Part shown: in pieces, positions 24,508 to 38,800 of the stretch
How positions within the stretch are numbered: the first letter of the stretch is position 1
How the letters are laid out: each line of letters starts with the position of its first letter
NCBI GenBank assembly: GCA_964020155.1
Contig: OZ026562.1
Location: 3,509,001-3,573,000 of the forward strand
DNA: 64,000 nt
Direction of reading: 5' to 3'
Origin: Chondrilla cf. caribensis
Taxonomy: Eukaryota > Porifera > Demospongiae > Chondrillida > Chondrillidae
Made by a program: the position numbers and the translations under genes
The notes under the pieces: model-generated
What the model was told of the DNA's origin: nothing
The model's database searches: none
Seen by the model: the letters and a program-made list of their open reading frames with translations, nothing else

Positions 24508-27500
24508 ATGGACAGAGGGAAGGGTTCAGCAGTCATTCTCACACTCATATTGTCAGTACTGTGTGGAGGAGAATGTAACAAAAGTGAGTGGATAGTTAAG
24601 ATAGGCGATAATTACTCCCACTGCTTGCAATGATGACTTCTTAAATCAGTATACACCATGTTATTGAACATGCTGTTAATAAAACCTTGTAGTAGAGACT
24701 CATGTACAGTACATTCAAAGTGAATGTTCCAGATGGGTAAAGTCTTACAACCGAGTACTAGTTAGTTGTCTATGTGTGATTATATTAGGCCTGTCTAAAC
24801 CAATTTGTAAGACAGAAGAAATAAAGCCTGTTCCCTAATCAACTACAGTAACAGGAGTATAATTACAAGTAGGAAGAGTTTATTTCATAGTACACAATAA
24901 CCTTTGTTGAATCATCAAATAGGAAACCATTAAGGTACACAATGCCCAGAAGCCTTACAAGTTCCACCCACAATTCATTATAACCAGTGCCAAGTCAAAC
25001 ACTACCACTGGTACCACCACATGGATGGTAGAATAAAGTTACTCTGATCAAGGCTATGAAGAGGAGTGATATTGCTAGTGTTCTTAGACTAACAGTTTTG
25101 ACTGCTGTATTGTCGCTGTGACACTGTCAAAATGGTGAGTATTAGGGAATATTTGGGGTGTTTATAGTAATAGCGGTTGATTGGATCTGTCTAATAAGTT
25201 TTCAAAAATGACAAAATCCATGGTGTAACATAAGTAATATTGTGGTAATGCAAACAGTTACACACATCATTCGTCATTTCAATAGTATGTCACTAATCTG
25301 TGCTCATTCAATCCTCACAGTGTCCAGGCAATCTCCCACAGTTCCAGGTCAACCCACCAACATAACAGTGAACAAGACCTGTAACTCACTGACAGTATCA
25401 TGGCTACCACCAGGGGACGATGGTGGGTCTATTGTAACAGACTACAATGTGACTGTAGTGGATGGAACAGAAGATGGACCACTGTTGGAGAGTGTACCAA
25501 CAGGTGGGAACACTACAGTTAGGATCACTTCACTCAAACCAAACACCATGTACACTGTACATATCAGAGCTAGGAACAGTGCTGGACTGGGACCACCTGC
25601 TGTAGTGAATGTCACTACTGAGGAACTGAGTGAGTGACATAATCTTGATGGATTATAGAATACACTAAACAGCAACTTAGGTACACTGTTACATCTATCA
25701 TTGTCCTCAACTTCATGTAGAGGTTAGCAAGGTGGACCGTACCTCTGTGTCAGCTACAGAAGTAATATTCAGATTACAAGGGAGTGGTGGAAACCTCAAT
25801 TGTACAGTCCTCAGGGAATCGACCGATACTCCTGTGTTCAGGTCCACTGTATCAGCTGGAACTGATGTCAGAATAGATACTCTCACTCCCAACACTACAT
25901 ACAGTATAAGATGTACTGGAATAGAGGATCAGTGTGTGGAGGTCCATGAGATGTTCACAACAGCGACAATAAAAGGTAAAATATTGAGCACTATGTATAG
26001 CCAAACAATCTAGTCCAAGAGCAAAACATACATATGTACATAACAAGATCACTTCTATATCTAAATACATACTTTACCAACAAAGCACATTCCATACGTA
26101 GAAAGGGAGAAATAAAGACAAGTAGACCTTCCATACAGGTGTTTCTCTTAAATAACGAAACTGAGCTACACTTATAGATGGGAAACACTAAGCAAAATTG
26201 TCACTTTACCAGTTACTATTCTGTAAAAAGGTTTTCATCTAGTTACAGTAAACAGGTGAAATCACAGCACCTACCCTGAACCCAATATAGTATCCATACA
26301 CAATATATGGACTTTATTACATGCGAGCAGATCTGAGAAAAGGGACTTCTTTGGTACTTTCATGTATTTGTGATTTTCACATCATTCGAATGCTTCATCA
26401 CAAAGCATTACAATGCCGTTTTTGTAATTGTGATAACACATTTCATTCACAAGATATACTGAGTTTTATTGCTATGCATAAAAGTTTTGGTGCGTATGAA
26501 TGAGCTACTTCTGGTAGCCTATTACAGTCTCCGTAAATTAAGTGAATGTCATGTAAGAAATGGCACCGGTTTCATGTCCTCATTGCGTATTTCGTTTCTT
26601 TAAGCTGTTTCAGGGACAAGAAGAGTTGTTCGATACTGTACAATTTCCTCTATTTGCAGCATTTGCTTCATTAAGAACAAATATTTGATTGTGTGCCTTA
26701 TCAGCGGTAAGGTGCAAATATCTCTGTCTAGAAAAATGGCGTATTTCTGGTAGGTGGAAAATGAACTACAGTGCCACCCACTTCATAGGCCACAATTTCT
26801 TTTGGGAAAAATGGCATATTACCAATTTTGGCCTAATGTCCAATTCTGCACTAATTACACAGTACAACGTTAATTTCACGCAGTAATATAATTATTCAAT
26901 ATCAGAGCAGAAAAAACCCAAGGTTCAGTAAAAACACTTCGTATGTGTAAACACAGTGTCAGTAGCCCTCTTTCCTTGAGAACAAATAACACTTGAAAAT
27001 CTTGGCTTAACAAGCATTACCTAACACACACTGGAAGTACTAATGGAGCGAAAAACATGGTGGATGGCGAATTTGGCGGTTGGCACAATATGCATATACT
27101 TTTTCCCCCATACTGATGAATTCATGCCAGAAAAATTGTGGCATAATAAACAGTTTTGCCTATTAACCAGCGGTATATTAAGTGGGTAACACTGTATATT
27201 GTTAAAACGCAACATCGTATGGTCACGACGCTTATTCAAAACACTCTACTAAAACATAAGATGACGTTTATCAGAAAATAAAACTAAATTCATTACTAGT
27301 TCTGAGGTTTTCACACAAATTTTATCATTAATATTTATAGTACAATGGAAGGGTTCATGACAAACAGGGTAATGTACTCTATGATTATTGAGTGTCATCA
27401 GGTACATCCTGTGCCAACAATAGGATAACTTAACCAAGAGGTATTATGGGATACACAGGAATTACACTTAATATGAAACTCATATATGGTTTGAATGTAT

Positions 27501-30500
27501 TCACTGAATCTATTATTGCACCACTTTTGCAGGTACTACACCAGGTGCTCCCAACGTAACAGTAAACATGACAACATGTACCAACATCACATTACACTGG
27601 ATACCACCAGACAGCAACGGTGACGAGATACAGGACTACAACATAGCATACTACACAGGAGGGAAATTAGTCAGCAGTGTAGCTGTGTCTGGAGATAGTA
27701 CCTCAGCTACTGTACACGACCTCAAACCAAACACCACGTACACAATACAAGTGAGAGCTAGGAATTCTGTTGGAACTGGAGATGCAGACACCGTTGATGT
27801 GACCACAATGGGGAGATCTAGAGGTGAAACAAAGTTTGCTGTTACCGATACTAACCATATTGAATGTAATCACTGACAGTTGTTGCTTTCATAAAATTGT
27901 CTATAGAAGATAATTCACTCAATATCAGCAGCCTTAGTGGGAGCTCACTTCAGTTCTCCCACACTCTACCACAACCAGTGTACTACACATGTGAAAGGAG
28001 GGGGTCCACAGAGCAGTTCAACATCACCGAACAAGGCTACAACCTCACTGGATTACGACCTGATACAACATACACAATAGACTGTGTGGCTTATCGCAAT
28101 GGAGTGGACTACTGTCTGGAAGTGAATACATCAGCCAGGACAGGTGGGTTATGATCTATGCACAGTACCAAGTTATGTATATACATCTGCTGTAATTTTA
28201 CATGCTTCTCCCATACAGCACCTGGTGAAGTGGACAACCTGACTGTGGTTGGATTAGGCAGAGTTGATGGTGACCAGATCCACCAGTCCATATCATGGAG
28301 GAGACCACCTCATCACACTAGTCAACTCCACTACATTGTCAAATATGGACCATCAAAGGTAGTGGACAAACCTACACATCCCTCAGTTAACACTACCACC
28401 TCCAGCAACACAACAGTGATCCTCACACTTCCCATACCAACTAAACGCATTGCCTACAATGTATTGGTGGCTGCTGTATCTGATGTTGGGCAGGGGGAAT
28501 ACAGGAGGACTAAGTTTACTTACAACAGTAAGCATGATGCCAATTGCAAATGACGTATGATAATGATGTGTGTCTATTATACAATACCTCACTACAGAGC
28601 CCAGTCCTCCAGAGAACATTAAAGTCATCAACAAAACCTGTAACAGTCTATCAGTTCAGTGGTCACCTCCATCTGACACAGGAGGACTAGCAATCACAGG
28701 GTATAGGGTGAATGTGGCTGAGAACTCATTTTCTACAAATACCACTATGACCAGAACTGATATCACAAACTTGTCTCCTAACACAACATATCGAGTGAAA
28801 GTTAGAACAAAAACAGTTTTGAGCTCAAATTCTGAACCAATTGATATTACAACACAAAGTCGCAGTAAGTATGAATGTCATCAGTGACAGCTATTATTAT
28901 TACTAAATAATCATATGATAATCACCAAGTGCATGTGCTACTTCTCTATCAACAGATAAATTACAACTTCACTTACGTCCCTTCTCCTCTACTGGACTTA
29001 ACCTGAGGATAACTCCTCCACACAACAAGGATGGTGTCAACTACACTTGTACACTATCACCAGGGAACAAGACCATAGTGACGTCAAGTGGGGACATTAC
29101 ACTAACTGACCTCTCACCAAACACTACATACAGTGTGAGATGTTTGGTATATGAAAATGGAGAGGATCTGTGTTATGAGGGAATAGGGAATGGAAGAACA
29201 TTCCCTCGTGGTGAGTATCATAGTGTCTGCTATACGCACTTAATTACAGGATAATTGACCACATAAATCAACCAGTATTCCTATACACTTATCTCCACTT
29301 GTGAAATAATGATACTGAGCTACGTACATCTAAAACGGGAAACACCAAGGGAAAATGTAACTGTACTAATTACTATTTTGTGAAGATTTTATCTGGTCAC
29401 AGTAAACACCTTAGAGACAGAAAAAGGGTGAAATCACAGCACCTACTCTAGCCCAAACCAAATTATAGTATCCATAATGTACACAATAAGCAGATTTCAT
29501 TATTTTGATCAACCCCTCTTACAGTTCCTGAAGAAGAACCTTCTGATGTAACAGTGACAAAGACAGAGTCAGATCAGTTTACAGTGAGGTGGGGTCCACC
29601 AAGGGGCTATGAATACAATCAAGACATTCGAGGGTACAATGTGAAGTACTGGAGAGCTACTGAGAGTGAGGATAATGCGACAATAAACAATGTCACTACT
29701 ACAACATACACAGCCACTGGACTTGATACAAATACAGTGTACACATTCAGAGTAGCAGCTTATACAGAGGAAGGAATTGGTGTTTACAGTGAACCAGTTA
29801 TTATATCAACTATTCCAACAGGTGAGTTGTTGTTGATACAGAAATGAGCATTAGTAATAATGTCACTCAACTGCTACCTTGCATGTCCACAGTGGAGGAC
29901 ATTACACCTAGTCAGATGTCGACAACTACAGCTGTGATACAGTGGAAAGGTGTCCCTGATATCTACAGTATCTGGTTGACAGTGACAGTGGATGATGACT
30001 TTGAGTATGGGAGGAGGCATTTCGAGCCATTCAGTGTGACTGGGAAAACAAACTTCACAATAAGAGGATTGGATCCATTCAGAAGCTACACCATAGAGAT
30101 GTACTTACAGCTGGAAGAACATGGAAATGGATCTAGAGAGAATGTATCCTTCAGGACATTAGGAAGTGGTGAGTGGTAACAGTGTAACAGTGAAGAACGG
30201 TGAATGAAGGAAGGTCTACTGAGATTATTGAACTGAATTCAATTCAATTTTTGGTTGTTATGCAACTCCAACAACATCACCAGGGTTACTATCAGTACAA
30301 ACTAACAAGAGGGAAGCAACACTTCAGTGGAGGATTCCCCCTATTTCTGGTAGAAATGGCATCATCACCAGTTATGAGATACACTGGAGGAGTGCTAACA
30401 CACAGACATCACCCATTACCCACGATGTGAGTCAACCAAACTTCACACATCCTGAACAGATATCAAGGACAATACAAGGACTGTCTCCATACACAACCTA

Positions 30501-33089
30501 CAAATGGAGAGTAGCTGCCGTTAATGTCAATGGGACAGGACCGTTTAGTGCATGGGACAACTTAACAACAGAAGAAGATGGTAAAAACAATGATTTAATG
30601 TACATATGTATTTGTTGATTACATATATATGCATTCCGATTGGTGATATTGTCACTTAACTTCAAAAACACTAACTACGGTATATACCCAATATACCTTG
30701 GTATATTTCTGACCTCATTACTGATATACCATGTTTTCTTAATTGAATGGAAGTTATCGATTATTGCCGCACTTGTCACTTAACAGTAGACAATCAATGC
30801 ACCAGCAATACTGATACACAATGTCACAAACGCTAAGGACCAAACCAATTCAGTTGAAGGAACACAAACTCAGCGCACAAAACTGTCATGTTTTCAGCAG
30901 AGCAGCGAAATCAAGAACGATTTTAATATAAATCGATCGGTCATTCAAGTTGAAGACTTCGTGGTTCGGGCTGGATAATAGTCACTCAGCCCATTTGGTT
31001 CTCCCTTGGCATTTTGGGCACATAAGAGCTTGTCCACTCTTCTAAGTCGGTAGCCCAGAGAATCGATCGCTGTTATCGTTATCCCCACACCTCATTTCTG
31101 CTAGATATTAGAGATTTGATGGATACTCAGTTATTGTTAACTTGTCTCTGATTAAAGGATTTACTGTCGCAGTTTTCAGCTCCTAAAGAGATCTTTTTCG
31201 CAAAAATTCTCGTCTGCATTCATAATGCCAACATGCTTTCAATCATTTCAATCACAGGGTACATACGTATTTGTTATACCCCTCCTTTGCTGGGTACACT
31301 TACACTGTCAGTAAAATATAAATGATTGTGTGTAAGCACAACAAATTATCATTGAATCTTGCTGTATTTATACACTTGTACATCTCAAGTAGAAATTATT
31401 GTCTTCACTTCAGTTCCCGGAGTAATCCAAAATCTGGGAATAAATATGAAAACCCCATCCACCATCACAGTGGAGTGGAAACCACCCTCCATGCCAAATG
31501 GTGTAATAACATCATATAAAGTGTGTTCCTGGATACTAGACAGAGATAAGTGCAGTCACCAGAGTAGCACTACTGAGACTAAGGAGACTATAACAGGTCT
31601 AGGTGAGTATACCCATCATTGAAACATCGAGCTTGTTAAGAGTGTTATTACACATTACACAGATCCTGGAGTTCCCTACAGAGTCAGTGTCACTGCTTAC
31701 ACATCAGCTGGTCCTGGTCCAGAGAATATACTCAATGAGATCATCTTCACTAAAGAGCTACTTCCAAATGGGACAGTCACTAATATAACAATAAAATGGA
31801 TGAATGCTACAACTGTGAATATCTCTTGGATACCTCTGGGAATACATCAAGCTAGGGGATTCCCCTCGTACAGGGTCACCATACTTCAACAAGGTACTCT
31901 ATTCAAAAGCACGTCCACAAATGACTCCAGTGTAGTCATTGGAGAACTGAATAACAACAGACTCTATACAGTTACTGTACAATTAATAACAGGAGGAGGG
32001 GAGGGGCAACAGAGTGAGCCAGGTAACCCAAAGCACATGCAATTGTCCAAATATTTTGTGATAAAGCCTTCTAGCTAAGTCACCATATTATTCTCCTTCA
32101 GTTCTTCTTGGAAAAAGGCCTGGTGACAAGTCGAAGGAAAATGACGACCTATCCACTGACAACCCATCCACTGGTATTGGTCTGTTCATAGGAGGAGTCA
32201 TCACAGGGGTGTTGGCTACACTACTGGGCGGTGTACTGGTATGGGTATCGGTCAGAAAGTGTGTGACTACAAGAGTGAGGTCAGTGAATCCACAGTCTGT
32301 GGAGGTTCAACGTGGGTCATGTGGTCACTGTTCATGAATAAACGACAATGAACTAAATTCCATGAGAATTTCTTCCACTGCAAGGCATATCATGACATAG
32401 GAACTGTTTGTATATAAATGTGGAGCACTGTAACATGTGACTGTAACGAGAGTCCTGACTTGAGATTAAAGCAAAATGAAAAACAAGTTGCAGTGAATCT
32501 CATCTGTTACCTTTGATTGTTTCAATTTCAAATTGACAATGTAGTCCTGCGTCAAAACATCCAATATGTTTCTACCAAGCAGCTCACTATATACCTTACA
32601 TGCATCTATTCACGACCTGCTGTTTGAATGCAATTGTGTGATACCAATACCTGGTACTATTATCTTAACAGTCAAATGACACACAACCCAATAGCTGTTG
32701 AACAAACTATTAAATAAGCACATAATTTGGTATTCAATTTGATGCATGTGCATATGTATGTCCCATATTCATGTATGTAGGGACAAAATCAATAGAAAAA
32801 AGTCCACACATGATCATAATGACAGGAAGACAGACTCTCCTTCATATGACACAGTAGAAATGAAGAGAAAGGATGAAAGCAGAAGGTGTGCTGGTCATTG
32901 TGAATATGATAAAGTAACCACACAGAATGCACAAACACACTAAACCACAATGTCATCATACACAGTGTTACATACAATGTACACAACATCCACAGGAACC
33001 ACATGGCTAGCGATGAAGTCACGTACGAAGAAGTAGATGTAGTGAAAATGGAGAGTAATCCAGCTTACGGCAACATACAATTCCACTAG
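24508..33089 (+). CDS. Gene C: large FN3 receptor, paralogue of gene B
   Basis: Sixteen exons: 24508-24583, 25321-25629, 25721-25975, 27533-27823, 27907-28143, 28219-28527, 28598-28864, 28956-29210, 29525-29821, 29893-30168, 30284-30580, 31414-31602, 31663-32022, 32102-32279, 32781-32885, 32996-33089. The joined frame is 1264 codons plus TAG. Order: signal peptide (MDRGKGSAVILTLILSVL), FN3, C, FN3, C, FN3, FN3, C, five FN3, TM (GLFIGGVITGVLATLLGG), tail with SPSYDTVEM, VTYEEVDVV and NPAYGNI. From exon 5 on it is nearly collinear with gene B, but its leader and first modules differ. The start at 24508 is preferred because the B-like leader at 25056 carries a stop. Exon 11 uses a shifted acceptor. 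Likely a glycosylated type I receptor of unknown ligand. Confidence 0.85.
25056..25134 (+). pseudogene. Decayed duplicate of the gene B signal-peptide exon
   Basis: It has the same 79-base length, start codon and GTGAGT donor as 10473-10551. The first 15 codons are identical in amino acid, then TGA appears at 25119 where gene B has GGA. About 120 upstream bases also match gene B. It lies in intron 1 of gene C and is presumably skipped, or used only as non-coding 5' sequence. Confidence 0.9.
26767..27196. mobile_element. TA-flanked MITE in intron 3 of gene C
   Basis: The left end CAGTGCCACCCACTTCATA and the right end (complement of CAGTGTTACCCACTTAATA) match, and both are flanked by TA. A second internal match (CCACAATTT) lies further in. 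It has no coding capacity and fits a Tc1/mariner-type MITE. Confidence 0.7.
30284..30580 (+). CDS. Gene C exon 11 with shifted 3' splice site
   Basis: In gene B the acceptor is TTGTCCAG|CTCC (17989). At the aligned place gene C reads ATGCAACTCC, so the AG is lost. A new AG 22 bases downstream (CACCAG|GG, exon start 30284) keeps phase 1, at the cost of seven or so residues at the domain N-terminus. Confidence 0.7.
32102..32279 (+). CDS. Gene C transmembrane exon
   Basis: Phase 1 in, phase 2 out, as in gene B. The stalk carries an extra five residues from a partial repeat of the DxPSTG segment. The helix again has GxxxG spacing. Confidence 0.85.
32781..33089 (+). CDS. Gene C cytoplasmic tail exons
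   Basis: Exons 32781-32885 and 32996-33089. The tail keeps all three tyrosine sites of gene B; the ITIM-like site reads VTYEEV and the C-terminal NPAYGNIQFH is unchanged. Confidence 0.8.
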
Positions 33090-33273
33090 AGTTTACTGTA
33101 GTGTGGGCAGTGTGCGATTATCGGCAGGAGCAAAAGATATTGCTGACATTAACTAAATAGGTGTCATTATCGAATGAAAATGACACTAGTACATACGTCA
33201 ATGCATATCAAGCACATGCTGAGTGACTGATTTACCTCAAAAAATTGAATATTACCATTACATACTAGAGTGA

Positions 33274-33279
33274 AATAAA
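33274..33279 (+). other. Probable poly(A) signal of gene C
   Basis: AATAAA about 185 bases after the stop codon, aligned with that of gene B. Confidence 0.5.
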
Positions 33280-34780
33280 ATTAAGAGTAGTTAATAGGAC
33301 AGTGTAAAAAACAATACATGTACCTCTATAACAATCTAAATGTACATGAGTACTTATATACATACGTACGTATGCACACACTGTACTTGTGTGTATCTAA
33401 TAATATTATGTACCTACAATGCACAGTACATACATATACTATGCAACACAGAATGAATGCATAATTTGTTTGGACAAACAACAATTGGAATGTTATCACA
33501 ACAGTTAGTCAATAGAATGTTTCCGGTCCAAACTCTTTGGCACTAGGTGTTCTTCTTTTCAACTATTTCCATCTATTATTTGGTGTAACAGTTGATTGCG
33601 TGAGTTTCTAGCAATGATTAATTCGAAATATGCATGCATAGCTTATAGTGGAAAAGACTGCTATCCTCACTACATCATGTGTTATGGGTTAGCTGTGTAT
33701 GCACACATGTTATGGAAAGAAACAAACCACAAAGTAGAGTGAAACTCCCAGAGGTCAAATTATTCACTGAAACCACAATTATAAAAAAACACTTTATCAC
33801 TTCATCTTATCTAAATGGGAATAATGGAAGTGGAAATGCTAGTACAGAAAATGCGAGTACAAAACAAACAAAGAGCTAGGATCACTACAACAACTGTTAC
33901 ATAATACGTAGCTAGTTTACCATATTACCATATTTGTCTGTATACACTTGAACTGTACATTATACAGTGCAACTATCACCCAGAGAAATACGTACATTAT
34001 CACACATTGTACTCTCAATTATCCCACTAATCCAACATAATATACCTTACTTCCCATCAACATGGCACGCTCACATACATATACCATGTGTTTATAAACA
34101 ATGGCAATATGATGCTACGTATATGTCATACGTACATATAAAGTACATGTGTCACAAAATATGCATGTCAAAGCAAATTTAACTTTGTGAATACATGCAG
34201 TAGTAAGCATGTACTGATCCAGCTAAGTATGTAGAGTCTCTTGTCCATATAATACACCTCAGGACACTTGTAATAAATCATACATATCTGAAGTCATCAG
34301 ATACAAGATATTACATGTGGCCTTCAAGGCATACATATAATAAACAATCTGTACTGACCCCAACTGGAGTCTGGATAGGGTTAGGGCCCAAACCCCTACG
34401 TGTAGCTTATAAAAGAAACCCTACTACTGCTGTCAAATGCATAGACAAAGTACAAACAATTATCAACACTCACTCACATTGACGATTTCGTAAAACCTTC
34501 CATCCACAGTAGAACATCTCATTGATTGTCTAGACATCTGAAGGATGTAAGATTAAACATACAATATAAGTCCTCACAAAGATTCTTCCATAAATACACC
34601 ATTCTTATTGTATATACAAATTACAACAATTGGTTTGAAAGCAGTGAATACAAAAGTGATCTGTCATTGGTCATTGTACATTAGTGTTCTCATTGCAATT
34701 TTCAATGCATGTTGAATCAAGTAATAGGAAATTGGTATTATTCACATTAATGTAGAAAAAGGTGTTGTATGTGAACATAA

Positions 34781-35193
34781 TATGGTACGGTTCAAAAAAA
34801 ACAAATTAATGGTAATCTCCTTTTTTTCAGTTAACAGTTAACCGTTATCTGTTACCGGTAGTTTTTTCATTACGAAATCATTAAAAGTAACGACTATTAC
34901 CGAATGACAGCTGCGAATTTCATATCTCACGAACAATCCATCAAAGAGTCGGTCAACAATCCAGGAAGACGAGAGATGCTCCCATGTCTTTTGTGCTTTG
35001 AATCGTTACTCAAACACTTGCTTTCGATACTTCTTCCACGATTAAGAATTTATAATGTACTATTGACGGTTATCCGTTAACGGTTATTGGTTACCAGAAA
35101 TCAGTTAACTTTCAACCAATAAGTGTTGACCATTATCAGATCAACAGGTAACTTTTATCTGGCAACGTTTAGTTTTTTTTGAACTGCACCGTA
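34781..35193. mobile_element. MITE with paralogous empty site
   Basis: Ends TGGTACGGTTCAAAAAAAAC and the complement of CGGTGCAGTTCAAAAAAAAC are flanked by TA (34781-34782 and 35192-35193). The duplicated block downstream of gene B shows the uninterrupted site with a single TA (about 21894-21905). The interior has repeats of GTTAACCGTTA type. Confidence 0.9.
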
Positions 35194-35862
35194 TATCTTA
35201 AACAGCATGTGGGTAGAAGATAGGAGGATCAAAGAAAACAGTAGGTTGAGACATTTGCGATGTACACCCGTTTCCTCTAATAACGCACAGGTCAATACTA
35301 GTGTTCCTACATATGAATCAGTAACCTAGCAACGCTTGTTCACAATTCCATTACAACATTCACATACATACACCATCACTTTATACTATAGCACTACCAT
35401 AATAACCTATATAATGACTCTATGTGTAATAATAATGCACCATTTAAATCATAATGAATGAAACCGAAATACATAATATCGAATAATTAACGATACACTT
35501 CTCAAAACTGTGTACTACACTGCATTATAATAATATCATTATGAAGGTGGATTTCAATTTCAACATTGAATTTAGTTATATTGCTGTAGTTTCCATCCAA
35601 TCAAGTACTGAAATATTATGCTAAGACACTTATCCTTACTTTGTGAACAATAATAGTGTCTATAGTGTGTTCTACTTGAGATAACAACAACACAGATACA
35701 CATGGGAAGCCATAAAAACACTGGGTATACTTAGGTACAAATACACTTGTACGTATCAGGTCTAGAAGAAGTAGAAAAATCTCAACCCACAGAGTATCAA
35801 CAGGGATTGTCAGTTGCCAGTATACGTCTGTTAGTCTCCAGTGCGGAGAGATTACTGGAGAT

Positions 35863-38800
35863 ATGAGGGGGGGAAACAAGCCAATGGCTACAGTAGTGGT
35901 GTTGGCTGTGTTACTGACGCTTGGAGGAAACACAGGACAGAGAACACCAAATAGTAAGTAGAACAATAAATACATCATTGTAGTTATCGAAAACATGGGG
36001 TCAGAATTCAAAGTCAACCATCCATTAATATATATGGACAGTTATACATATACATACACATATGTAATAGTTATATCCTGCCTAGGTGTGTTGCAGCAGA
36101 TGTAAAGTGCTAATTGATTACCGAAGGCAAAGCCAGAGGTAATCTGTTAGCACTTTATCACCTGCAGCACACCTAGGCAGGATATAACTATTTTGTATCC
36201 TGGCGTGGTGATTGATAGACAATTTATACAGCACATATGCGCATAGTCCAATGCAACATATTATATGCAATAGAAATGTGTTTAATAATTTCCTGCCTTG
36301 TTCTCACGCAATTAATCCTAACAATGAAACCTGTTTGGTGACCTGTGCTGTATCACTGACCTGTGCTACATGGCTTATGTATGCACAGTTTTTCCTTTGA
36401 TCCACCCCTCAACCATCATACAAATATGTATATACGTATGTAGTAGTTATGTCCTTCCTAGGTGTGCTTGCAGCGGATATATAGTGCCTGATTGAATTCC
36501 AAGGGTGAAGCTTGTATCTTTTCAAACTGCTGCTGTGTATCGATTTGTTCGATGGAATTTGCCAAATGTGCCGATCATTTTAGTTTTATAGATCAAATTA
36601 CAGATTAGGATAATTTTCAACCAACAGAGGAGTTAAAAGCCCAGTTTTTGTAAGTTCTTGAGAACGAAATCCTCCCGGCACGTATATAAGATACGAGGAA
36701 CAGCCTTCACTCCCACACTGCCAAAAGGAGAACATATCTCCTGTAGAATGACGCTTCCCTAACAACTTAGTTGCTAGTAACGATTTACAGAAACTCCTCT
36801 TAGACTTTAGTAGGACTACTGCACTTTTAACTGTTGTGATGCTGTATCTTGAATAAATCGCTATACGCTGTGATTATTTTCGGCGAAAATATCTCCTGTA
36901 GAAGAACAGCTAACGATTTTAAGAAACTTCACTACACTGTGATCATAGACCCTATGCTGTGATCATTGTCGGCGAGTGCGATGGTATACGTAGCTAAGTG
37001 ACATTAATTAATTGATCGATTGCTATGGTAACTAAGTGACATTAATCAATTGATCAGCAAGTGTGCACATATCACATATATGTGCACACTTTTGCCCTTG
37101 ATACGCCTACGCAAAAGGATACAAGTATATGTATATACATAGTTTACATGCATATAAATATCTTGGGATCATGTAGAGTGATTTGTCCCAAGCTACTCAA
37201 ATAACTGACCGTAAACAACACACACTATCCACAAACATAGAAACTGTAAACATATTTTTATCATAATATGGAATCATCCACACCTCAGAACTGCCTCCAG
37301 TGACAATGTTAACGAAGTGGCGATCCATGACAGTAAACAACACACACTTCAATCAAAGTTTAAAGTGGAATAAAGTGACAAGTCACAACCAGAACATCTC
37401 CCACTACATAATAAAGTATGGACTGTCATCAGTAGTGAACAGCTATGAAAGTGAAGGTGTGAGGGTCATAACATCCACCACTAACTCAGCAAATCTCACT
37501 CTACCACTACCAACATCACCTACCACATACAATGTGTGGGTGGCAGCAGTTAGTGGGGAAATAGTGACTGGAGAGTACAGTGAAATGCTCAAGATAAACT
37601 ACACAGGTAATGTGTGGTGTACACATGTACACATACAATACCATTATTTGACAATGAAATTATTGACGATGAAACCTCTCTAATGCATCAACCTCATAAT
37701 CCGACATTATTGTCATTCCCCGGTGAGTGATGGATTGGAGAGGTTTTACTGTACCAGCGTTCACATAATATGCTGCTAATTGGAATTGATTCCCTGGGTT
37801 TGTGTGAATTAATATCATACTCAAACTGGCTGAATAATCACATCATCCAAAATATTACACCTACGTATGTATGATATGGCCAATTGCTGAACATGTGTAG
37901 ATGTACATATATCCATGAGGGTACCCATACAGGTACATTCTTCCTGACTCTACAGCACCCACAGAGTCAAGGCACCTCACTTTGTCAGCTATTAAGTGTA
38001 ACAAGCTAAGACTGATTTGGAAAGAACCAAAGAATACTGGAGGACTACCAATTATCAACTATCAAATTACATACAGAAAGGACCCAGGAGGAGAGATCAT
38101 CAACGACATAATTGTCTCTGAAAAAACAATGGCTACTTTGACTGACCTACTACCAGGAACTACATACAGCATTGAAGTTAGAGCCAGCAATTCCATCCTT
38201 GGCGTTACTCCTGGTGTTATTAACATAACAACCACATCACGTGGTAAGTCTGAACTGTATGACATTGTGCAAAAAGGTGATCATAACTTGATTAAGCTGT
38301 TCTATTATCAAAATATACTACATGCAATACGTAGGTGCATCAGATGTGGTAATGGCAAATGTTACATCTCATACAAGCATAAATGTATCACGGACAACGG
38401 ATCGCAAATACATTTGTTGGGTTAATGGCACTAAACACACACTGAATACATCAAGTATAGAAGTGGATGGATTAACACCTGATACAGTGTACTCTATAGG
38501 ATGTGTGGAAGTGGATGAAGATGGAGACTATCAGTGTACAGAGTATAACACCACTGTAGTGACAGGTGAGGAAGTACTATACATATATCCTGTACATAAG
38601 TATACTATAATTAGTAAGTTTTCATATACTGCAAAACGGTATGCCTCACAAAAAATACCAGCAATTGCCATCATTTTTCAAGCACACCATACCATTTTTC
38701 AATATGCACCAAAATCGTAGAGTTAAAATCGTACATATACAATAATTATTATTATCACCCGATGACGTCATACATCAAAGGCACCGCCCGGGCAGTAAAT

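Larger units (their letters stand above)
33090..35862. other. C-D intergenic region
   Basis: It aligns with the flank of gene B. A MITE at 34783-35191 interrupts the alignment cleanly. Poly(A) signal AATAAA lies at 33274-33279. From about 35690 the sequence matches the region before gene E (about 52020 onward), so the last 170 bases are probably promoter and 5' UTR of gene D. No coding sequence was recognised. Confidence 0.6.
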
